A program made the position numbers and the translations under genes. Below are positions 8,242-19,889 of a stretch of DNA of 64,000 bases, piece by piece. Position 1 is the first letter of the stretch. Every line of letters starts with the position of its first letter. Origin of the DNA: Gluconacetobacter dulcium (lineage in GTDB: Bacteria; Pseudomonadota; Alphaproteobacteria; Acetobacterales; Acetobacteraceae); the NCBI RefSeq assembly GCF_014174165.1, contig NZ_JABEQN010000006.1, positions 1 through 64,000 of the forward strand, read 5' to 3'. The notes under the pieces were generated by a model that saw only the letters and a list, made by a program, of their open reading frames with translations, had not been told where the DNA came from and searched no databases.

Positions 8242-9015
8242 AATGAGCCTCTCATAACGGGACCAGAACCTGGAGCCATCGTGGCGTGTCACAAGCGCTT
8301 CGATGAGCTCCAGGCGCGGTGTCTGGTGCTGAGCAGCGGTAAAATAGCCGCGAGTTGTTGGAACAACATATGCGCTGTCAGGTAAGTCCCTGATGTCACG
8401 GCCGATGAAGTCATCACATGAGTTCTCCCCATATGATCTGTAGCTGCTGGGCCATGCTTCAATCAGACACCGATCGCGATCCGGCATCCATGCCATGCCA
8501 CCGTTTCCAAATGCTGTGTCTTCGCGTATCTGGGATATATTTTTGGTCGTAACATAGCGGCTTTCCTGTTCCCAGATATCCAATGCTTTGCGCATACCGA
8601 TGCGCTTCGGATCCTGGATCCGATCGAGGGACAAGCCGATGATGGTGGGTGATCCCGGCGGCTCCAATGTCTCTGAAGTCGCCGCTTGCAGAGAAATCAG
8701 ACGAGCGACGGCATCGTTAAGATTATGTATGACTTCAAAAGGAGCAAACGGCGTGCCAACGCGCTCGAGGACGAAGCGCGACTCGCCATTATACAGGATG
8801 ATCTCGAGTACAGTCTGAAGACAGGGCGCAGGAAACAGAGCAGGCTGAAAGCGGATGCGTGTATAGCGGGGAAATGTCGCAATCGCTGCAAAACCAAGAT
8901 TGTTGATCGCGTAAGCGACGAGATCAACGTCCCGACCAAAATACCCAAGGTATTCAAGAAAATCAGGACTATTTTCATAGAATATCTTTCCGTCAGAACT
9001 AACAATTAGGATCAT
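8167..9015 (-). CDS. unknown protein, possibly PAS-like
   Basis: 282 residues, not recognised. The N-terminus MILIVSSDGKIFYENSPDFLEYLGY resembles the first strands of a PAS sensor domain. The C-terminal segment VTRHDGSRFWSRYERLILPW is like the last strands of such a fold. No kinase, HTH or output domain is visible. ATG 9015 is chosen over a TTG 21 bases upstream; neither has a strong ribosome site. It converges with the 7459 gene and the two overlap at their 3' ends. The pair is bracketed by the two IS copies, so it was probably acquired together. Confidence 0.5.
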   Translation of the reverse strand: MILIVSSDGKIFYENSPDFLEYLGYFGRDVDLVAYAINNLGFAAIATFPRYTRIRFQPALFPAPCLQTVLEIILYNGESRFVLERVGTPFAPFEVIHNLNDAVARLISLQAATSETLEPPGSPTIIGLSLDRIQDPKRIGMRKALDIWEQESRYVTTKNISQIREDTAFGNGGMAWMPDRDRCLIEAWPSSYRSYGENSCDDFIGRDIRDLPDSAYVVPTTRGYFTAAQHQTPRLELIEALVTRHDGSRFWSRYERLILPWRTSATDTFVTSIPLIRLIRAY

Positions 9016-9113
9016 TTTCTCGTTCTTTATATTCAAGATCGGTCAACACTTGCCTTTTATCTATATGGCAGCAACCCGAGACATAACAAATGGCTCTGGT
9101 TTCGGAAGATGCT

Positions 9114-9994
9114 GAGTGTCCGTCCAAGATCATCTTGAATCATTGGAATTGTTTGTGCTTCGCTGTCAGCGCGCTCGGTTCGCAGGAGTTTCTGATGTGA
9201 GCGGCCGAGAACCGTGCCCGATATGACCGGAGCCAGCTTCGCTATCCGAGCGATCTGACGGACGAGGAATGGTCACTGATCGCTCGCCTGATCCCGACTG
9301 CCCGGCGTGGCGGCAACAAGCGGACAGTGGATATACGAGAGGTCATGAACGGCCTGATGTATGTTCCTGGAACGGGTTGCCAGTGGTGCACGATCCCGAA
9401 AGACCTTCCGCCGCGCAACACAGTCAATTACTATTTCTGCCGCTGGCAGCACGACGGCACACTCGATCGCCTGCACCATGCGCTCTACATCCTTTGTCGG
9501 GAGCAGGCGGGCCATGAGGCCAGTCCGACAGCGGCGATCCATCCGGTTTTGACGCCGGCAAGAGGATCGCGGGCAGGAAGCGGCATGGCCTCGTCGGTAC
9601 GCAGGGTCTGTTGATGGAGGCAACGGTCCACGCAGCCGATATCCAGGATCGTGATGGCGGTGTCATGCTGATGGCGACATTGTTCGGACTGTATCCGTTC
9701 CTTCTGAAACTCTACGCCGACGCGGGCTATCAGGGGGTAAAGTTTCAGCAGGGACTGGCTCATGTCCGCCGTTCTGTGAATGTCGAGATCGTGCGGCGCT
9801 GTGACATCGGAAAATTCGTGGCATTGCCCAAGCGCTGGATCGTGGAACGCACCATCGCCTGGTTGAACCGCTGCCAACGCCTCAGCAAGGATTGGGAGTG
9901 CCTCAATCGCAATGCACTCGCTTTCCTCCGATGGGCGTCAGTCCGGATGATGCTCGGAAAGCTCTGTAATCATAGATCATGATCTTGGACGGAC
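9114..9994 (+). mobile_element. decayed IS5-family (IS427-like) element, copy 2
   Basis: About 881 bp, same direction as copy 1. The ends share GTCCGTCCAAGATCAT as an inverted repeat. The first ORF region keeps RYPSDLTDEEW ... NYYFCRWQHDGT. The second ORF keeps the full C-terminus (DIQDRDGGVMLMATLFG ... WIVERTIAWLNRCQRLSKDWE). Relative to copy 1 it lacks exactly 51 bases at position 9539, between short GCGATC/CCGATC repeats. This removes the first catalytic aspartate (DSHSVKNAEKGG) and the A5G5 frameshift site, so it is inactive. A TGA also interrupts the start region. Together with copy 1 it brackets a 2.3-kb island like a dead composite transposon. Confidence 0.8.
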
Positions 9995-10140
9995 CCTTGG
10001 AAAGTGAGGTCGTCCGGTGAGACACCTTCGGTCAGCCAGACGCCATTGTCCGCCCGATAGAACAGGAACCCGGCCCGGAACACCTGGCCGGCTTCCACAG
10101 CCAGGATAACTGCCGTCCCGTGTCGCCACGATCCTCGTGC
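9995..10140 (-). pseudogene. kptA: fragment of RNA 2'-phosphotransferase (Tpt1/KptA family)
   Basis: The minus strand reads RHGTAVILAVEAGQV followed by FLFYRADNGVWLTEGV, the C-terminal NAD-dependent phosphotransferase signature of Tpt1/KptA (RHG...FYxAxNGVWLT), which removes a 2'-phosphate from RNA. There is no room for the N-terminal half between here and tRNA-Ser, and the 3' side is cut at the IS boundary (9994). It is therefore a remnant, lost at both ends. Confidence 0.72.
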
Positions 10141-10180
10141 AAATTATCCCCGGAAGGTCATTTGCACGGATTTGCACAGA
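10136..10180. repeat. short inverted/direct repeats beside the tRNA-Ser 3' end
   Basis: CGTGCAAAT (10136-10144) faces its exact complement ATTTGCACG (10160-10168), and GATTTGCACA follows at once as a direct copy. Such short repeats near a tRNA 3' end are typical of integrase arm sites or scars of integrated elements. Together with the kptA fragment this marks an old integration point (inference). Confidence 0.4.
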
Positions 10181-10244
10181 AATTAAGGCACAATTTTTCA
10201 GTGGGAAATTTTCACAACCTAAAAAGTGGCTGTTTTCTGCGGTC

Positions 10245-10336
<92 letters not shown>

Positions 10337-10616
10337 GTCTTCGCTAGCGGCGATGGATCGGGCTTATAGGGTGGTGCCGCAGGGCGTGCAAGAGACCTTG
10401 ATGCGTTTTTCCGACATAATATTCGCCCCTCTCCCCGCCCCCCCGTCAATCGGCGGTTGACGGCGCGCGGCAGCCGGCAGTAAAAGCCGCACCTCGCCCC
10501 CGCGCTGACGAGGGGTAGCCGTGCCCGCACGGCCAATAAAAAAAAGCGACTGGGTCGCGTCGCCTGTCCCACCACGGGGCCGCACGCGCCAAGAGATCGG
10601 AAAGACAGGTTAGAGC

Positions 10617-10931
10617 ATGTTTGCAGTCATTCGCACCGGTGGAAAGCAGTATCGCGTTTCCCCCAACACGATCCTGAAGGTCGAGAAGCTGGAAGCCGAA
10701 GCCGGCTCCACCATCACCTTCACCGACGTCCTCGCCGTCGGCGGCGAGAGCGGCACGACGATCGGCGCCCCGCTGGTCCCCGGCGCCACCGTGACCGCCA
10801 CGGTCATCGCGCAGGACCGTCTGGACACGGTCATCATCTTCAAGAAGCGCCGCCGGCAGAACAGCCGCCGCAAGAACGGCCATCGCCAGCCCGTCACCGT
10901 GCTGCGCATCGCCGAGATCAACGCCGCCTGA
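10617..10931 (+). CDS. rplU: 50S ribosomal protein L21
   Basis: 104 residues, full length for bL21. [30 protein letters not shown] at the start and the basic tail [18 protein letters not shown] with the terminal VLRIAEI are diagnostic. It binds 23S rRNA. It is followed 69 bases later by rpmA, the universal rplU-rpmA pair, with obgE beyond. Confidence 0.97.
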   Translation: MFAVIRTGGKQYRVSPNTILKVEKLEAEAGSTITFTDVLAVGGESGTTIGAPLVPGATVTATVIAQDRLDTVIIFKKRRRQNSRRKNGHRQPVTVLRIAEINAA

Positions 10932-11000
10932 ACCCGCCAGGCGGCCTAGCAGCGCCGCCGGCAGGCTTATCAGGTCAGTTCAGAGTCAGGAGTTCAGGCA

Positions 11001-11270
11001 ATGGCACAAAAAAAGGCAGGCGGTTCATCCCGCAACGGGCGCGATAGCGCCGGACGTCGTCTCGGCGTCAAGAAGTTCGGCGGCGAGAGCGTGATCGCCG
11101 GCAACATCATCCTCCGTCAGCGCGGCACCAAGATGAAGCCAGGCACCAATGTCGGCCTCGGCCGCGACCACACCATCTTCGCGCTGGTCGATGGCCACGT
11201 GAAGTTCGAGCGTCGCGCCGAAGGGCGCGTGCATGTGTCGGTCGAGGCGCTGCCGATCGCGGCCGAGTAA
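11001..11270 (+). CDS. rpmA: 50S ribosomal protein L27
   Basis: 89 residues. [28 protein letters not shown] is the classic bL27 N-terminus, which reaches the peptidyl-transferase centre. [28 protein letters not shown] completes the fold. AGGAG (10988-10992, within tcAGGAGttc) precedes the ATG. An intrinsic terminator follows, so obgE is probably read from its own promoter or by read-through. Confidence 0.97.
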   Translation: MAQKKAGGSSRNGRDSAGRRLGVKKFGGESVIAGNIILRQRGTKMKPGTNVGLGRDHTIFALVDGHVKFERRAEGRVHVSVEALPIAAE

Positions 11271-13566
<2,296 letters not shown>

Positions 13567-13573
<7 letters not shown>

Positions 13574-13875
13574 GCGGAGATGCGCGCTGGTGGCGATCCG
13601 ACGCGCGTTCCCTCCGCTTCGGTGCTCACGGCCATCAAGGCCGCTCCGCTCCGATGCTCGGAAACACACGACGGCCGTGCCGCTGCGCGCCACTCTCACT
13701 TACCAGCCCACATCTCCGCTCAGGCTCAAATGCGGCAGCACGCGATCCGGCGCGCGTTCCCTCCGTTTCAGGGCTCACGGCCATCAAGACCGCCCCACTC
13801 CGATGCTCGGAAACACACGACGGCCATGCCGCTGCACGCCACTCGCGCTCACCAGCCCACATCTCCGCTCAGGCT
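13567..13875 (+). repeat. 3'-end repeat family, locus A (after proB), two copies
   Basis: The left arm starts at proB codon 381 and stop (AGCCTGAGCGGAGATG, 13567-13582). The same 24-base arm returns in reverse at 13703-13726 and again at 13852-13875, with two mismatches. Between them are two copies, 149 bp apart, of a core with GGCGATCCGACGCGCG, then a small hairpin (CGGCC-ATCAA-GGCCG) and ATGCTCGGAAACACACGACGG. The core points in the proB sense. It also fills the gap to the convergent gene at 13911. Confidence 0.85.
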
Positions 13876-13910
13876 GAATACGACCGCCTACGCTTGAGTT
13901 GTAACCCGGC

Positions 13911-14621
13911 TCAGGTACGCGGCGGCCAGCGCAGAGAGGGTTCGGATCGCGGCCGATCGCTCCAATCGTCCTCACGCGACGCCCGCACCTCACGCCCGGC
14001 GGGCATGCGATAGACCGGCCGCACGGGCACCTCGTCCACGGCTTCGGGCGCGACGGGCGCAACCGGCGGCGGCATCACGGGCGGCCGCGCCGCTTCAGGC
14101 GGCACGTAAGCCGGGTCGCGTGGCGCGGCGGCCGGCCGGTCATGCCAGGGCATGGGCCGCGCAGTATCATGCGAAACCGGCGCACCCGAACGCGGCGCAT
14201 AAGCCGGCGGCTCGACCGGCGGCGCGGCGCGCACGCTGGCCGGGGCGGCAGGCGGCGGGTCGAAATGGGTCGGACGGGGGGGCGAGACCGGGCGCTCAGG
14301 CCGCGCCGCATAGGCGTCGCTGGCCACCACAGGTCCCGGCGCGCGTGCCGGCGGCGGCACCACGGGCTCGACCACCGGCGCCGCAGTGGGCGCGGGGCGT
14401 GGGGCCGCCGGCGAAACCGGCACCCGCTCCTCGGGCCGAACGGCCAGCACCCGCAATTCGGCTTGCAGATCCTCGATCTGCAACGCCAGGGCATCCAGCC
14501 GCCCCTTCACGCCGAATACCGCGAACGGCACCAGCATCCAGAGGAAAATGAACAGCATCCCCAGAATCAGCAGCGCCAGCTGCAACCACCAGGGCATCCA
14601 GTCGGAAAACGGAAACGGCAT
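13911..14621 (-). CDS. unknown single-pass membrane protein with Pro/Ala-rich tail
   Basis: 236 residues starting at MPFPFSDWMPWW. One transmembrane helix (about 12-36, LQLALLILGMLFIFLWMLVPFAVFGV) is followed by a short leucine/acid heptad stretch (RLDALALQIEDLQAELRVL, 40-58). After that come about 170 residues of low-complexity Pro/Ala/Arg sequence ending in DDWSDRPRSEPSLRWPPRT. No known domain is recognised. The layout (N-terminal anchor, coil, long disordered tail) recalls scaffold or division-associated proteins such as ZipA, but there is no sequence support for that. The ATG at 14621 is preferred over 14660 because the membrane helix is then close to the N-terminus. Confidence 0.6.
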   Translation of the reverse strand: MPFPFSDWMPWWLQLALLILGMLFIFLWMLVPFAVFGVKGRLDALALQIEDLQAELRVLAVRPEERVPVSPAAPRPAPTAAPVVEPVVPPPARAPGPVVASDAYAARPERPVSPPRPTHFDPPPAAPASVRAAPPVEPPAYAPRSGAPVSHDTARPMPWHDRPAAAPRDPAYVPPEAARPPVMPPPVAPVAPEAVDEVPVRPVYRMPAGREVRASREDDWSDRPRSEPSLRWPPRT

Positions 14622-14750
14622 CTGCGCACGACCACGGAAAGTACGAACCCCACCGCCCATGTGACCAGATCAGCCACCACCAGCGCAAGGATCGCGTGAA
14701 CGCCTATAACCCCAGAACAACCACGCCTCGGGACCCCGCCCCTGAGACGT

Positions 14751-14914
14751 AAAATCTGCCGTGAAAGCCGGTCTGCCGAGCGAGAGCGCCGCCCGGCGGC
14801 GCGCCCGTCGTGTGTTTCCGAGCATCGGAGCGGAGCGGCCTTGATGGCCGTGAGCACCGAAGCGCAGGAAACGCGCGTCGGATCGCCGGCAGAGCGGCTT
14901 TCACGGCAGATTTT
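14751..14914 (-). repeat. 3'-end repeat family, locus B (after gapR)
   Basis: Directly after the gapR stop (14915-14917), AAAATCTGCCGTGAAAGCC begins an arm that returns inverted at 14751-14777: 19 bases perfect, 28 with one mismatch. Inside is one copy of the core (GGCGATCCGACGCGCG, CGGCCATCAAGGCCG, ATGCTCGGAAACACACGACGG), in the gapR sense. The arm sequence is unrelated to the arms at proB and ftsZ. Confidence 0.85.
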
Positions 14915-15190
14915 TTACATGCCGAGGGCGCGGCGGTAGATATCGAGCAGCGTCTCCTGCTCTTCCACCTCGGCCGGCTCCTGCTTGCGCAGGCGGATGA
15001 TCTGGCGAATGACCTTCACATCGAAACCGGCGGATTTTGCCTCGGTGAAAATATCCTTGATGTCGCCGGCCAGGGCCTTGCGCTCTTCTTCCAGGCGCTC
15101 GACGCGCTCGATAATGCTGCGCAGCCGGTCCGCCGCAATCCCGCCGACCGCCGCCGCCTTGTCGTCATCACCGAAATTTTCCGCGTCCAT
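14915..15190 (-). CDS. gapR: GapR-family nucleoid protein (DUF2312)
   Basis: 91 residues. The alphaproteobacterial GapR family binds overtwisted AT-rich DNA ahead of replication and transcription and stimulates topoisomerases (known from Caulobacter). AADRLRSIIERVERLEEERKALAGDIKDIFTEAKSAGFDVKVIRQIIRLRK is nearly the family consensus: a long coiled coil followed by the DNA-gripping helices. The ATG at 15190 is set by GGAGGCAGG upstream. Divergent from zwf. Confidence 0.9.
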   Translation of the reverse strand: MDAENFGDDDKAAAVGGIAADRLRSIIERVERLEEERKALAGDIKDIFTEAKSAGFDVKVIRQIIRLRKQEPAEVEEQETLLDIYRRALGM

Positions 15191-15444
15191 GGAACGGCCT
15201 GCCTCCAGCATGGGGATGAAATCTCGCCCTCCGATCCGCCCCCGATCAGGGGACCGGGCCGCAACCGGTCAGGGAACGGGGGGCTTATCGTGACGTTGCC
15301 GGCCGGTCAATGGCAACTTGACAGGTCGCGGCGCCTCGGCCCAAACCCGTTCAAGGCAGGTCGTCCCCATCCCAACGGTGCCGGTCCCCGCAGGGCCACA
15401 GCGCCCCAATAATGCTCCGATCCGATGCAAGGAGGCCATAATCG

Positions 15445-16926
15445 ATGCCCCAACTCCCCCCCGTCGATGTTTTCGACTATATCGTCTTCGGCGCCACCGG
15501 CGACCTGACGATGCGCAAGCTTCTGCCGGCACTGTATTATCGCTACCGCGATGGACAGATCCCCGATCAGTCCCGCATCGTCGGCACCGCCCGCTCGCCC
15601 CTGTCCCGCGCCGACTATCAGGGCCGTGCTGAAAAGGCCCTGACCGAATTCGTCAAGCCGGCCGATTTCGACGAGGCAACCGCGCGCCGCTTTCTCGACC
15701 TGATCCATTATGTCAGCCTGAACGGCGCCGAAGCCGACAGCACCTGGCCGGCGCTGCAAAGCCTGCTGACCGAGGCGCCGGAAGACCGCATCCGCGTCTA
15801 CTACCTGGCCACCGCCCCCGGCCTGTACGGCCAGATCTGCGAGAATCTCAGCAGCCACGGGCTGGTCACGGCGCAGTCGCGCGTCGTGCTGGAAAAGCCG
15901 ATCGGCACCGACCTGGAAAGCGCGGACGCGATCAACGACCATGTCGGCCGCTACTTCCCCGAAAACCATATTTTCCGCATCGACCATTATCTGGGCAAGG
16001 AAACGGTCCAGAACCTGATCGCCCTGCGCTTCGCCAACCCGGTATTCGAGCGGCTGTGGTCCAGCGACGCGATCGACTATGTCCAGATCACCGCCGCCGA
16101 GACGGTGGGCGTCGAAAGCCGGGGTCCGTACTACGACAAATCCGGCGCGCTGCGCGACATGATCCAGAACCATCTGCTCCAGGTGCTGTGCCTGGTGGCG
16201 ATGGACCCGCCCGGCTCGCTGGAGGCCGACAGCCTGCGCAACGAGAAGCTGAAGGTGCTGCACGCCCTGCGCCCGATCGCCCCCGACGACGTGGCGACCT
16301 TCACGGTGCGCGGCCAGTACGCGCGCGGCCGCACCGCGGACGGCACCACCCTGCCCAGCTATCTGGAAGATTTGGGCGAGGACGCGACCAGCGACACCGA
16401 GACCTATGTCGCCATCCGGGCCGAGATCCATTCCTGGCGCTGGGGCAACGTGCCGTTCTACCTGCGCTCGGGCAAACGCCTGGCCGAGAAATGCAGCGAG
16501 ATCGTCATCCAGTTCAAGGCGGCCCCCTGGTCGATCTTCCCCGGCAAGCCGCGCGCCAACCGGCTGCTGATCCGCATCCAGCCGGATGAAGGCGTCACCC
16601 TGTCGGTGTCGACCAAGGACCCGACCCCGACCGACAGCCTCGCCCTGCGCCCGGCCGACATCAACATCGCCTTCGAAAAGGCTTTCGGTACCCGCTACCC
16701 CGACGCCTACGAACGCCTGCTGCTGGATGTGGTGCGCGGCGACCCGATCCTGTTCATCCGCCGCGACGAGGTCGAGGCCGCATGGCGTTGGATCGATCCG
16801 ATCCTGCGCGGCTGGGCTGAGAACAAAGCCCCGCTCCACACCTACCCGGCCGGTAGCTGGGGTCCCGAAGCCGCACGCGCCCTGCTGGCCCAGGACGGTC
16901 ACGCGTGGCACGAGGACATGGCATGA
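15445..16926 (+). CDS. zwf: glucose-6-phosphate 1-dehydrogenase
   Basis: 493 residues. It oxidises glucose-6-phosphate to 6-phosphogluconolactone with NAD(P), the entry to the pentose phosphate pathway, which is the main sugar route in acetic-acid bacteria because glycolysis is incomplete there. The cofactor motif GATGDLTMRKLLPALY spans residues 13-28 and the active site RIDHYLGKE lies near 178-187. AAGGAGG sits 9 bases before the ATG. The next gene starts inside its stop codon. Confidence 0.97.
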   Translation: MPQLPPVDVFDYIVFGATGDLTMRKLLPALYYRYRDGQIPDQSRIVGTARSPLSRADYQGRAEKALTEFVKPADFDEATARRFLDLIHYVSLNGAEADSTWPALQSLLTEAPEDRIRVYYLATAPGLYGQICENLSSHGLVTAQSRVVLEKPIGTDLESADAINDHVGRYFPENHIFRIDHYLGKETVQNLIALRFANPVFERLWSSDAIDYVQITAAETVGVESRGPYYDKSGALRDMIQNHLLQVLCLVAMDPPGSLEADSLRNEKLKVLHALRPIAPDDVATFTVRGQYARGRTADGTTLPSYLEDLGEDATSDTETYVAIRAEIHSWRWGNVPFYLRSGKRLAEKCSEIVIQFKAAPWSIFPGKPRANRLLIRIQPDEGVTLSVSTKDPTPTDSLALRPADINIAFEKAFGTRYPDAYERLLLDVVRGDPILFIRRDEVEAAWRWIDPILRGWAENKAPLHTYPAGSWGPEAARALLAQDGHAWHEDMA

Positions 16927-17387
16927 AAACACCAACCTCCATAACCTCCGCCACGCCGGGGACAACGCCGCCGCGCCGCCCCCGGCGCACCATGCGCCAG
17001 CGCATCATCCGCCGGGTGGCCATGGTGGTGCCGCTGGTGCTGCTGGCCACGCTCGCCGCCCGCATGGGCTGGCTGGACCAGGCGGCGGACCAGATCACCT
17101 TCCGTCACGCGAACTGGTTCGACGACACCGCGCTGGTCGAGCATTTCCGCACGGTGGTGACGCATAACGGCATGACCGACACCCCCGGCCGCTGCCTGCT
17201 GTTCATCGTCAACGGCAACGATCCTCCGGATGCCGCGCGTTTCGACGTGATGGAAAAACATTCCGGCTCCTGCCCGGGCGACGGCAAGACGCTGCCCAAG
17301 CTGTTCACGCTCAAGGTCAACCGCATCGACCAGACCGTGCAGACCGACTGGGGATCGCCGGGCACATACCACCCGATGCCGAAGTGA
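16923..17387 (+). CDS. unknown membrane-anchored protein coupled to zwf
   Basis: 154 residues starting at ATGA overlapping the zwf stop. An Arg/Pro-rich cytoplasmic head is followed by one membrane helix ([20 protein letters not shown], about 33-52). A roughly 100-residue outside domain follows, with two cysteines (GRCLLFIV ... SGSCPGDGK) that could form a disulphide. No family recognised. Translational coupling to zwf suggests co-expression, but no function can be inferred. Confidence 0.65.
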   Translation: MKTPTSITSATPGTTPPRRPRRTMRQRIIRRVAMVVPLVLLATLAARMGWLDQAADQITFRHANWFDDTALVEHFRTVVTHNGMTDTPGRCLLFIVNGNDPPDAARFDVMEKHSGSCPGDGKTLPKLFTLKVNRIDQTVQTDWGSPGTYHPMPK

Positions 17388-17421
17388 CACGCCTTACCGA
17401 CCGAGCCCCGACAGACACCGC

Positions 17422-18078
17422 ATGACCACGACCAGCCCGACCGACAGCACCGCCCCCGTTGCCCCTGCCACCGGCAAGCGGCGCGATTTCCTGACCCTGC
17501 TGACGGTGGCGGCGGGCGGCGCGGGCGTGGCGGCCTTCTCATGGCCGTTCCTCGACAGCCTGCGCCCCGGCGACGCCGGCTCGGCCCGCCCGCCGATCGA
17601 TGTCGACGTGTCGAAACTCCCCCCCGGCCAACAGATCACGGTGGTCTGGCACGGCAGCCCGGTCTTCATCACCCACCGCACGCCCGAAGCCCTGGCGCGG
17701 CTGCAACAGGCGGCGCTGACGACGCGCCTGCGCGACCCGTCCTCGGGCACGGTGCAGCAGCCGTCCTACGCCGCCAACTGGCACCGCTCGATCGTCCCCG
17801 CCTATGGCGTGGTGGTTGGAATCTGCACCCATCTGGGCTGCGTGCCGACCTATTCCCCGGCACCCGACCCCACCACGCCGGTCGCCAACTGGCCGGGCGG
17901 CTATGCCTGCCCCTGCCACGGCTCGAAATTCGACCTCGCCGGCCGCGTCTTCATCGGCGCGCCGGCCCCCTACAACCTGCCGGTCCCCCCGTACGCGATG
18001 CCCACCCCCACCACGATCCGCATCGGCGAGAACCCGCCAGGCAAGGATTTCGACTTCTCGACTATCCAGCAGATCTGA
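17422..18078 (+). CDS. petA: Rieske iron-sulphur subunit of the cytochrome bc1 complex
   Basis: 218 residues: Tat-like basic start ([16 protein letters not shown]), one membrane anchor, then the Rieske fold. Ligands are C135 and H137 (CTHLGC) and C163 and H166 (CPCHGS), with C140-C165 as the usual disulphide. It transfers electrons from ubiquinol to cytochrome c1. petB and petC are not next to it: the following gene is convergent and overlaps the 3' end by 17 bases. Confidence 0.9.
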   Translation: MTTTSPTDSTAPVAPATGKRRDFLTLLTVAAGGAGVAAFSWPFLDSLRPGDAGSARPPIDVDVSKLPPGQQITVVWHGSPVFITHRTPEALARLQQAALTTRLRDPSSGTVQQPSYAANWHRSIVPAYGVVVGICTHLGCVPTYSPAPDPTTPVANWPGGYACPCHGSKFDLAGRVFIGAPAPYNLPVPPYAMPTPTTIRIGENPPGKDFDFSTIQQI

Positions 18079-19036
18079 CCGCCCCGGCGAAGGCCGCGCG
18101 CAGGCGCCGCCCACCAAAGCGGATCGCCGCCTTCCCCCACGGCATGAACGAATACATGTTCAGGTAGCCGTGGATGGTGCCGGGAAAGCAGCGAACCTCC
18201 GCCTGCCCGCCCGCCGCCCGCAGCGCCTCGGCATAACCCGTGGCCTCGTCGCACAGCGGATCGAACTGCGCGGGCACGATCACCGCCGGCGGCAGCCCGG
18301 CCAGCGAATCGGCGAAGATCGGCGCCAGCAGCGGATGGGTCAGGTCCTCCGGCGTGCGGGCATATTGCTCGCCATACCATTCGATCAGCCGGGCCGTGAG
18401 CATGTAGCCCTCGGCATACCGCTCGCGCGACGGCACATCCCGCGCCCCGTAGAGCGACGGGTAATACAGCAGTTGCATCGCCAGGTCCGGCCCGCCCCGG
18501 TCGCGCGCCAGCAACGCCAGCACCGCCGCCAGATTGCCGCCGGCACTGTCCCCGGCCACCGCCACCTTGCCGCCCCAGCGCCAGGCCTCGCCCGCCAGCC
18601 AGTCCAGCGCCGCCAGACAATCCTCGATCGCGGCGGGAAACCGATGCTCGGGCGCCAGACGGTAGTCGTAGGACAGCACCACCGCCCCCGATTCCCGCGC
18701 CAGCCGGCAGCAGATCCCATGATGGGAATTCAGCCCGCAATGCACGAAGCCGCCGCCATGCATGAACAGCACCGCACCCCGCACCCGCCCACGGGGCACA
18801 TACAGCCGGGCCGGCCGCAATTCCGTCGCCCCCGGCACCCGCAGGGCCAACACCTGCCGCAGCGGCAGGCTGGAAAGCGCCTGCGGAAAACAGGGCTTGT
18901 CCAGCACCCGGCGCAGCGTATCGAGCGTACGCGGCCGGCCCGCCTGCCGCCGGGACCGGCCACGGCCACCCAGATGCCGCATCAGCAGGCGCGCCATCAC
19001 GCCGGGCTGCTCCCGCCCCGTCCCCGAGCGATTCAT
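18062..19036 (-). CDS. alpha/beta hydrolase, hormone-sensitive-lipase type
   Basis: 324 residues. The oxyanion motif HGGGF (93-97) and nucleophile elbow GDSAGG (Ser164) are present, with an acid in FDPLCDE and the histidine in GTIHGYL. These mark family IV esterases acting on short acyl esters. ATG 19036 is chosen because GGAGGAACGCGC lies just upstream; an earlier in-frame start would run back into the rnpB gene. No signal peptide. Natural substrate unknown. Confidence 0.87.
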   Translation of the reverse strand: MNRSGTGREQPGVMARLLMRHLGGRGRSRRQAGRPRTLDTLRRVLDKPCFPQALSSLPLRQVLALRVPGATELRPARLYVPRGRVRGAVLFMHGGGFVHCGLNSHHGICCRLARESGAVVLSYDYRLAPEHRFPAAIEDCLAALDWLAGEAWRWGGKVAVAGDSAGGNLAAVLALLARDRGGPDLAMQLLYYPSLYGARDVPSRERYAEGYMLTARLIEWYGEQYARTPEDLTHPLLAPIFADSLAGLPPAVIVPAQFDPLCDEATGYAEALRAAGGQAEVRCFPGTIHGYLNMYSFMPWGKAAIRFGGRRLRAAFAGAVRSAG

Positions 19037-19124
19037 GCGCGTTCCTCCGCCACCAGACCCTCTTATGTCTGATGCGGCGCATTCGCCCTTGACGCAACCC
19101 GTCGTCGCGGTCAGTTTCCGCCAG

Positions 19125-19534
<410 letters not shown>

Positions 19535-19784
19535 CTCGTTTCCCCCACGTCTCCATCGCATCGCATCGCATGCCGGAGTCCGCATCACGCGGCCGGCAGT
19601 CCTGCGAACAATACATGTTCTCGTTTTGATCTCACCAAAACTAGAACAGAACATAAACATTCATCATTGATTGACATTGCTCTCCGAAACGTGGGCGAAG
19701 ACTGGCGCCCGGCAATGTCTCGACTGGAACAATTCTCAAAAAACAGCGGTTTTCCGCCAGAATTTCCGCGCGTTTAATTTGACC
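19535..19784 (+). other. intergenic region between rnpB and mraZ with one inverted repeat
   Basis: No gene. It contains TGTTCTCGTTTTG (19616-19628) and its near-complement CAAAACTAGAACA (19636-19648; one mismatch), separated by 7 bases. The repeat is AT-rich without a clear T tail, so operator or rnpB-end hairpin are both possible. TTGACA at 19671 has no good -10 partner. The mraZ promoter must lie in this region. Confidence 0.4.
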
Positions 19785-19810
19785 TCCCATAAAATCCCAT
19801 GATATCCCAT
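19785..19810. promoter_or_regulatory. MraZ operator (three boxes)
   Basis: Three TCCCAT boxes at 19785, 19795 and 19805, exactly 10 bp apart (ATGGGA on the other strand). Known MraZ sites upstream of dcw clusters are three or four TGGGN boxes with 5-nt spacers, the same geometry. Expected role: autoregulation of the whole division cluster by MraZ. Confidence 0.8.
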
Positions 19811-19889
19811 GCAAACCCAGCACGGCACCCATCCGGCGCCGGCGCGCCTGCGTCCACCAACCATTCCAGCCGAGGGAGCATCGCAGAGC

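Noticed and set aside
13590-14013. Open frames inside the proB and ftsZ repeat arrays (peptides with FRASERSGLDG-like segments)
   Set aside because: The repeat period (136 or 149 bp) is not a multiple of three, so no frame is kept through the array; these are by-products of repeat DNA.
19671-19699. Sigma-70 promoter for mraZ from TTGACA at 19671
   Set aside because: No acceptable -10 hexamer at 16-18 bases downstream (GGCGAA region).
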